From JAJISG01 sp964347325 (GTDB lineage Archaea > Thermoplasmatota > Thermoplasmata > RBG-16-68-12 > JAJISG01): a stretch of DNA of 64,000 nt. The stretch covers positions 1-64,000 of the forward strand of contig CAYFYA010000011.1 in assembly GCA_964347325.1 (NCBI GenBank), read 5' to 3'. The notes under the pieces were generated by a model that saw nothing but the letters and a program-made list of their open reading frames with translations, was not told the origin of the DNA and searched no databases. This document shows positions 59,036 through 64,000 of this stretch, piece by piece. The position numbers and the translations under genes are program-made. Within the stretch, counting starts at the first letter, position 1. Each line of letters opens with the position of its first letter.

Positions 59036-60535
59036 ATGCCGCATCCTCGGCTGGGTCCAGGCCCCCACAGGGTTACTTCTTCGTTGTCCATACTCCTCCC
59101 ACTAGTGCTGATCGTTACCGCGACACCCCTCGCGGCAGCCGAGGACGTTGGAGAGATTGATTGGGCCCGCCAGTTTGGGACCCTGGATAGTGACTGGCCC
59201 ACCGACGTGGCTCTGGGTCCAACTGGTGCATACGTGGCGGGCGATACTCATGCGGAGACCCTCCTAGGAGACCCCTGGGATGCGTTCCCGGGGGAGGAAC
59301 GGACAGGGAGTATGGACGGATTCGTCGTCAAGCTTGACGAGAAGGGGGGCCTCCAGTGGAACCGCCAGTTCGGCGGGGGGGAATTCACCAGCGTGGGTGG
59401 ACTTGCGGTGGACGCCACGGGAGTATACGTGGCTGGCTGGACGCACGGCGCGCTCCCAGGTGAAGCAAACCTCGGCCAGATAGACGCTTACGTGCGGAAG
59501 TTCGACCCCGAGGGGAGTGAGATATGGACCCAACAGATCGGCACGCCACAGACAGAAAGGGCATATGGGCTTGCCCTCGGTGATCATGGGCTATATCTGG
59601 TTGGTGCTACCAATAGCACCTCCTCCAGCGCGGTGGGAGGCGTCGATGCCTTCGTCCTTCTCCTGACACGTGATGGAGAGGAAACGTGGAGCCGCCAGTT
59701 CGGGACAAGGGCACACGACAGCGCAGGCCATGTGGCCCTGGACACCAGCGGAGTCTATGTGGTCGGTACCACGAGCGCAGCTCTCGTCGGCGAGGCCCAC
59801 AAGGGAATGGGCGACGCCTTTCTTCGTAAGTACACACACCAAGGGGACCTGGTGTGGACTCGACAGTTTGGAACTCAGAGCGAAGACGTAGGGGCAGGCG
59901 TAGCCGTCGATGACACAGGAGTCTACGTGGCAGGCTGGACATGGGCTGCCCTCCCCGGTGAGGGTCATGCTGGGGGGATCGATTCCTTCCTTCGCAAGTT
60001 CAGTCACGATGGCGTGGTCATCTGGACTCGACAGTTCGGCACAGAAACTCATGACACAGCCTCGGGCATCGCCCTCGACGACCGCGGGCTGTACGTAGTA
60101 GGGTCGACTTACGGCATGCTGGCGGAAGACGTTGGCCCAGGCCGAGAGAGACCCTTTCTGCGAGCCTACGACCGCCACGGGAAGCATCTTTGGACTCTCC
60201 AGCTAGGAGAGGCCACGGGGTTAGGAGAAGGTGCGGCAGTCGCCGCTAACGGCACTGCGGTCTACCTAGTCGGCCCTGCGGCTGGACTCCTTGCTGGCGA
60301 GATGCAGCTCGGCGCGTTCGACGGATTCGTGGCGAGAGTTGTCCCCTCCCCAGCCCGCATCGAAGACCCCGCGACTCCGGACCCGATCCTCCTGGTGACT
60401 CTGGCCGCGGGTGCGGGCTCTGCGGTGGCGATAGCATACGCCGTCGTACGGCGCCGGTTACGGCGGCCGTCGGACCCTGGCCAGATTGAAGGACCCCCGG
60501 AGCAGGGTAGGGGAAGAGCGGGAGGCGAGACTTAA
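59036..60535 (+). CDS. Secreted beta-propeller (SBBP-repeat) protein with C-terminal membrane anchor
   Basis: A 499-residue protein. A signal sequence (residues 14-35) is followed by about seven repeats of 55-60 residues, each carrying WxRQFGT and a later GVYVxGxT segment, the SBBP/beta-propeller pattern found in archaeal surface proteins. After them come a linker rich in Pro and a single membrane segment near residues 445-465, with a basic, polar tail. It should be displayed outside the cell. Its place inside the S7-EF-2 interval is unusual, since neighbouring genes in this cluster are translation factors. Confidence 0.83.
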   Translation: MPHPRLGPGPHRVTSSLSILLPLVLIVTATPLAAAEDVGEIDWARQFGTLDSDWPTDVALGPTGAYVAGDTHAETLLGDPWDAFPGEERTGSMDGFVVKLDEKGGLQWNRQFGGGEFTSVGGLAVDATGVYVAGWTHGALPGEANLGQIDAYVRKFDPEGSEIWTQQIGTPQTERAYGLALGDHGLYLVGATNSTSSSAVGGVDAFVLLLTRDGEETWSRQFGTRAHDSAGHVALDTSGVYVVGTTSAALVGEAHKGMGDAFLRKYTHQGDLVWTRQFGTQSEDVGAGVAVDDTGVYVAGWTWAALPGEGHAGGIDSFLRKFSHDGVVIWTRQFGTETHDTASGIALDDRGLYVVGSTYGMLAEDVGPGRERPFLRAYDRHGKHLWTLQLGEATGLGEGAAVAANGTAVYLVGPAAGLLAGEMQLGAFDGFVARVVPSPARIEDPATPDPILLVTLAAGAGSAVAIAYAVVRRRLRRPSDPGQIEGPPEQGRGRAGGET

Positions 60536-60656
60536 TACTCAGAGATACCTGTGGACGAGGTTAGGGCGGCGAGATGGGGCGGGTATTCGCGGAGGTCTGT
60601 GACTCCTTGGAGGGCTCAAGCGAATTTGCGACCGCCCCGACGAAAAGGGGTGTACC

Positions 60657-60980
60657 GTGAGCCTCCTCCAGGAAATGGCCCGTCAGGCAGTGCTGGCCAA
60701 AGTCGGTCAGCGAGTCAAACCCTTGTCGCGAAGTTACGTCGAAAGATGGCTTAAGGGAGAGTTTTCGCTAGCCGACCAGGTGATGCGGAAGCACGGAACT
60801 GAGATCCGGGCGTGGAAGGAGATCGTGTTGAGCACGATGGACACCCTCACGGTGGATGACCTGCTCGAGGCTTGCAAGAGGGTCAGGCCCGAATTCAAGG
60901 ACCTGTGGGATAGTGAGGAGGCGAGGAGCAGGCTGGCCATGGAGTGGAAGAGCGCGCGGACGCACGTTGAAAGGCTCTGA
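60657..60980 (+). CDS. Small helical protein of unknown function, between S7 and EF-2
   Basis: A 107-residue charged, helical protein (repeated ERWLKGE and KRVRPEFKDLW-type segments, a tryptophan-rich second half). Translation begins at GTG 60657. It precedes the EF-2 gene by about 80 bases and follows the propeller gene, both insertions in the ribosomal cluster. No family is recognised; it is not a known translation factor. Confidence 0.6.
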   Translation: MSLLQEMARQAVLAKVGQRVKPLSRSYVERWLKGEFSLADQVMRKHGTEIRAWKEIVLSTMDTLTVDDLLEACKRVRPEFKDLWDSEEARSRLAMEWKSARTHVERL

Positions 60981-61008
60981 CTGCTCCGCTAGTAAGCCTC
61001 CCGCAAAG

Positions 61009-61018
61009 GTTTACATAG
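61009..61018 (+). promoter_or_regulatory. TATA-like box of EF-2
   Basis: GTTTACATAG lies about 45 bases before ATG 61062, so EF-2 can be transcribed from its own promoter in spite of the insertions upstream. Confidence 0.45.
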
Positions 61019-61061
61019 GCGAGATTTCTGTTTTGCCAATTGACACTCGAGCTGTTGGACC

Positions 61062-63263
61062 ATGGGACGGAAAGAGGACAACATTCGGAAGGCACAAACC
61101 ATCGTTCACAATAAGCAGAATATTAGGAACATTGGCACGGTTGCACATATTGATCATGGAAAGACGACACTCTCTGACAGTTTGATAGCCGGCGCAGGAA
61201 TGATGTCCGAGGAACTCGCCGGCCAGCAGCTCGAGCTGGACTATGACGAGCAAGAGCAGGCCCGCGGTATCACCATCAACGCAGCCATCGCCTCCATGGT
61301 CCACGACTTCGAGGGGGAGGAGTACCTCATCAACCTCATCGACACGCCAGGGCACGTCGATTTCGGGGGTGACGTCACGCGAGCCATGCGGGCCATCGAC
61401 GGTGCCATCCTCGTGGTGGATGCTGTTGAGGGCGTCATGCCCCAGACGGAGACCGTCATCCGTCAGGCCCTGAAGGAGAGAGTCAGGCCCGTCCTGTTCA
61501 TCAACAAGGTGGACCGCCTCATCAACGAGCTCAAGATCGGCCCCGACGAGATGCAGCAGCGCTTCCTGAAGATCATCACAGAGGTGAACCGGCGCGTAGC
61601 CGACATGCTGGGGAAGGACAAGCTGAGGAAGGAGTGGCAAGTGAAGGTGGAGGACGGGAGCGTCGCCTTCGGTTCCGCCGTCTACAAGTGGGCCATCTCC
61701 GTACCCTTCATGCAGAGGACGGGCCTCACCTTCAAGGACATTTACGACTACCATAAGGACGGAAGCATCGAGGAGCTCTCCAAGAAAGCCCCCCTGCATC
61801 AGATCGTCCTCAACATGATAATTCGCCACCTGCCGGACCCCCTCGAGGCCCAGAAGCTCCGCATCCCCATCATCTGGAAGGGGCCCGAGGACTCCGAGCT
61901 GGGCACGGCCATGGAGTCGTGCGACGAGAAGGGGCCCCTGGCCTTCGTCGTGACCAAGATCATCATGGACCCCCACGCGGGCGAAGTGGCGGCGGGCCGC
62001 ATTTTCAGTGGGACCCTCACCAAGGGACAGGAGGTCTGGGTCGTGGGCATGCCTAAGCCAGAGCGGGTCCAGACCGTCAGCATGGTCGTGGGCGCAGACC
62101 GAATTCCCGTAGAGGAGATCACCGCCGGGAACGTCGTCGCCTGTGTCGGGCTCAAGACCGCCATCGCCGGCAGCACCGTCGCCGGCGGTGAGGACGTCAT
62201 ACCCTTCGAGAGAATCGTCCACTACTCCGACCCCGTCGTCACCGTGGCCATCGAGGCGAAGCACACCAAGGACCTCCCGCGCTTGGTGGAGGTGCTGCGT
62301 ACCATCGCCAAGGCGGATCCCTCCATCCAGGTGGAGATAAACCAGGAGACGGGCGAGCACCTGATGTCGGGCATGGGTGAGCTGCACCTGGAGATCACCC
62401 AGTGGCGGATCGTCAACGAGCACAAGGTGGACATCGTCGCCTCGGAGCCCATCGTCGTCTACAGGGAGTCCGTCCGGGGAGGGGCCGGACCCTTCGAGGG
62501 GAAATCCCCTAACAAACACAATCGCTTCTACCTGGAGGTGGAACCCCTGGACTCCGGCGTCCTGGAGGCGGTCCAGAAGGGTGGGCTCCCCATTAACCAG
62601 CGCATCAAGGATCGAACGGGGGTCGCCCGGACTCTTCAGGACCTGGGGATGTCCAAGGAGGAGGCCAAGAACGCAGTATGGTTCCAGAACTACAACCTCT
62701 TCGCCGACGTCACCAAGGGCATTCAGTACCTTCACGAGACCATCGAGCTCTGTCGGGAGGCCTACATCGAGGCGATGAACGTCGGCCCCCTAGCTGCAGA
62801 GAAGTGCATGGGGGTCAAGGTGCGCCTGGTGGACGCGAAGCTTCACGAGGACAGCATACATCGGGGGCCCGCCCAGGTCATCCCCGCCGTCCGGTCCGCT
62901 ATCTACGGCGCCATGTGCGACGCCGAGCGCGTCCTCCTCGAGCCGAAACAGAAGGTGGTCCTCACTCTGCCCCAGGACGTCATGGGTTCCGCCATAGCGG
63001 AGCTACAGTCCCGTCGCGGGGTCATCGAGGACATATCGCAGGAGGGGGATCAGGTGACCATCACGGCCAAGGCACCCGTGGCGGACATGTTCGGATTCGC
63101 GACGGCCATCCGCTCCGCCACCCAGGGCCGCGTCCTCTGGTCCTACGAGAACGCCGGCTTCGAGGTGGTTCCCAGGGAGCTGCAGGGCGAGGTGGTGACC
63201 CAGATACGGACGCGGAAGGGTCTCAAGCCGGAGCCCTACGACGCCAACTACTACGCCTCCTGA
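61062..63263 (+). CDS. Translation elongation factor 2 (EF-2)
   Basis: A 733-residue GTPase of the archaeal/eukaryotic EF-2 type. The G1 motif AHIDHGKTT begins at residue 28, G2/switch I continues to ARGITI, G3 is DTPGHVDF and G4 NKVD. In the C-terminal domain the diphthamide loop reads SIHRGPAQ with the modified histidine at residue 600. It moves tRNAs and mRNA through the ribosome. Length and motifs are normal for archaea. It is the longest gene of the translation cluster. Confidence 0.97.
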   Translation: MGRKEDNIRKAQTIVHNKQNIRNIGTVAHIDHGKTTLSDSLIAGAGMMSEELAGQQLELDYDEQEQARGITINAAIASMVHDFEGEEYLINLIDTPGHVDFGGDVTRAMRAIDGAILVVDAVEGVMPQTETVIRQALKERVRPVLFINKVDRLINELKIGPDEMQQRFLKIITEVNRRVADMLGKDKLRKEWQVKVEDGSVAFGSAVYKWAISVPFMQRTGLTFKDIYDYHKDGSIEELSKKAPLHQIVLNMIIRHLPDPLEAQKLRIPIIWKGPEDSELGTAMESCDEKGPLAFVVTKIIMDPHAGEVAAGRIFSGTLTKGQEVWVVGMPKPERVQTVSMVVGADRIPVEEITAGNVVACVGLKTAIAGSTVAGGEDVIPFERIVHYSDPVVTVAIEAKHTKDLPRLVEVLRTIAKADPSIQVEINQETGEHLMSGMGELHLEITQWRIVNEHKVDIVASEPIVVYRESVRGGAGPFEGKSPNKHNRFYLEVEPLDSGVLEAVQKGGLPINQRIKDRTGVARTLQDLGMSKEEAKNAVWFQNYNLFADVTKGIQYLHETIELCREAYIEAMNVGPLAAEKCMGVKVRLVDAKLHEDSIHRGPAQVIPAVRSAIYGAMCDAERVLLEPKQKVVLTLPQDVMGSAIAELQSRRGVIEDISQEGDQVTITAKAPVADMFGFATAIRSATQGRVLWSYENAGFEVVPRELQGEVVTQIRTRKGLKPEPYDANYYAS

Positions 63264-63290
63264 CGACTGGCCAGGGTCCACTTGAAAGGA

Positions 63291-63299
63291 TTATATATG
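63291..63299 (+). promoter_or_regulatory. TATA-like box and RBS of EF-1alpha
   Basis: TTATATATG (63291-63299) lies 28 bases after the EF-2 stop, and a GGAGG site (63326-63330) sits 7 bases before ATG 63338. EF-1alpha therefore has its own strong promoter with a short leader. Confidence 0.6.
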
Positions 63300-63337
63300 C
63301 CATCTAGCTATGGACATCGAACATTGGAGGATACCCT

Positions 63338-64000
63338 ATGCCAGAGAAGCCTCACCTGAACATGGTCTTCATCGGCCATGTGGATCACGGTAAGTCCACC
63401 CTTATTGGACGGCTGCTCCTGGACACGGGGCACATCGAGCCCCACGTCATCGAGAAGTTCAAGAAGGAAGCCCAGGAGAAGGGGAAGCCCACTTTCGAGT
63501 TTGCCTGGGTCATGGATCACCTTAAGGAAGAGAGGGAGCGAGGCCTCACCATCGACGTGGCCCACCGGCGCTTCGAGACCGACAAGATCTACTTCACCAT
63601 AATCGACGCCCCGGGTCACCGAGACTTCGTCAAGAACATGATCACCGGGACGAGTCAAGCCGATGCAGCCGTTCTGGTAGTCGGCGCCCCTGAGGGTCGG
63701 CAGGCCCAGACCAACGAGCACGTCTTCCTGGCTAGGACTCTGGGGGTTGAGCAGCTCATCGTGGTCATCAACAAGATGGATGCCACCAAACCCGCCTACG
63801 ACAAGGGCCGCTACGAGAGCGTGAAGGGCGATGTGGAGAAGCTCCTCTCGTCCGTGGGCTACAAGCCCGCCGATATTCCCATGCTTCCGATCTCCGCCTT
63901 TGCGGGCGACAACGTAGTGAACAAGTCGGACAAGATGGACTGGTACGCTGGCCCCACGCTCATGGAGGTCATAGACACGATCACGCCGCCGGAGAAGCCC
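63338..64000 (+). CDS. Translation elongation factor 1-alpha, N-terminal part (cut by window edge)
   Basis: The first 221 residues of archaeal EF-1alpha. G1 is IGHVDHGKST, the switch region RERGLTIDVAHRRF, G3 DAPGHRDFVKNMITG and G4 NKMD. The rest lies beyond the window. It delivers aminoacyl-tRNA to the ribosome. It starts at ATG 63338, directly after a good ribosome binding site. Confidence 0.96.
   Translation, partial: MPEKPHLNMVFIGHVDHGKSTLIGRLLLDTGHIEPHVIEKFKKEAQEKGKPTFEFAWVMDHLKEERERGLTIDVAHRRFETDKIYFTIIDAPGHRDFVKNMITGTSQADAAVLVVGAPEGRQAQTNEHVFLARTLGVEQLIVVINKMDATKPAYDKGRYESVKGDVEKLLSSVGYKPADIPMLPISAFAGDNVVNKSDKMDWYAGPTLMEVIDTITPPEKP

Noticed and set aside
61011..62735. Long open frame (574 codons) on the minus strand across EF-2
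   Set aside because: It is antisense to a fully conserved EF-2, is rich in Val, Asp, His and Gly as expected of an antisense GC-rich frame, and has no recognisable motif.
1..64000. Possible UAG read-through (pyrrolysine) because several genes end in TAG
   Set aside because: The TAG stops are followed closely by the next gene or overlap convergent stops, and each protein ends at its normal family length, so TAG is an ordinary stop here.
1..64000. CRISPR arrays, insertion sequences, integrase or phage genes
   Set aside because: No spaced direct-repeat array, transposase motif or integrase was found in the window.

Overview
This window is archaeal chromosome from a GC-rich genome, probably a metagenome scaffold because it holds two 100-base N placeholders. 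The evidence for Archaea is an S12-S7-EF-2-EF-1alpha cluster with an archaeal S7 and a diphthamide-type EF-2, an archaeal-type glutamyl-tRNA synthetase, a tRNA-Gly with a bulge-helix-bulge intron, and a TATA-like box about 25-37 bases upstream of the start codon of more than fifteen genes (leaderless or short-leader transcripts). Lineage cannot be proved from one window; a Thermoplasmatota-like euryarchaeon is my best inference.

Layout. 0-11.4 kb is a surface-glycosylation locus: GT2 glycosyltransferases, a polyprenol-phosphate transferase fused to GtrA, an AglD-like transferase fused to a flippase-like membrane domain, and large GT-C-like membrane proteins. 11.5-15.4 kb holds an ArsA/Get3 ATPase and a minus-strand CbiMNQO-type cobalt/nickel ECF transporter operon that contains an extra 44-codon gene. 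15.5-21.5 kb is a run of small and poorly known genes (PAP2 phosphatase, winged-helix regulator, zinc-ribbon membrane protein, helical proteins, a Tat-exported DUF3179 protein coupled to a membrane protein). 21.5-23.9 kb has two convergent citrate synthase paralogues. 24-31.5 kb has CsaA, a LolD/MacB-type ATPase, a VOC protein, two FtsX-type permeases (one broken by a gap), membrane proteins and a HAD phosphatase.

31.5-36.7 kb is a branched-chain amino acid type ABC importer (livHMGF plus a convergent, membrane-anchored binding protein). 37-44.4 kb has a tiny cysteine-rich protein, a NIF3 protein, a polysaccharide flippase, the intron-containing tRNA-Gly, ThiL, an AmmeMemoRadiSam-type radical SAM enzyme, an M29-like peptidase, a Roadblock/LC7 protein and a MagIII-like DNA glycosylase. 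44.7-57.2 kb has a STAND-TPR regulator, an aminotransferase, GltX, a UbiD-family decarboxylase, an M6 metalloprotease, a Hef-like helicase without nuclease domain, and a small ArsR-type regulator next to tandem 11-bp repeats.

57.3-64 kb is the translation cluster. Its S7 has a roughly 135-residue Lys/Ala/Pro tail at the N terminus, and it is interrupted by a secreted beta-propeller protein and an unknown 107-residue protein. The window ends inside EF-1alpha.

The most unusual signals are the S7 tail and the assembly break inside it, the extra small gene in the cobalt transporter operon, the minimal 14-nt tRNA intron, the helically phased 11-bp repeats, the small cysteine-rich protein, and three convergent gene pairs whose stop codons interlock at a single CTAG.
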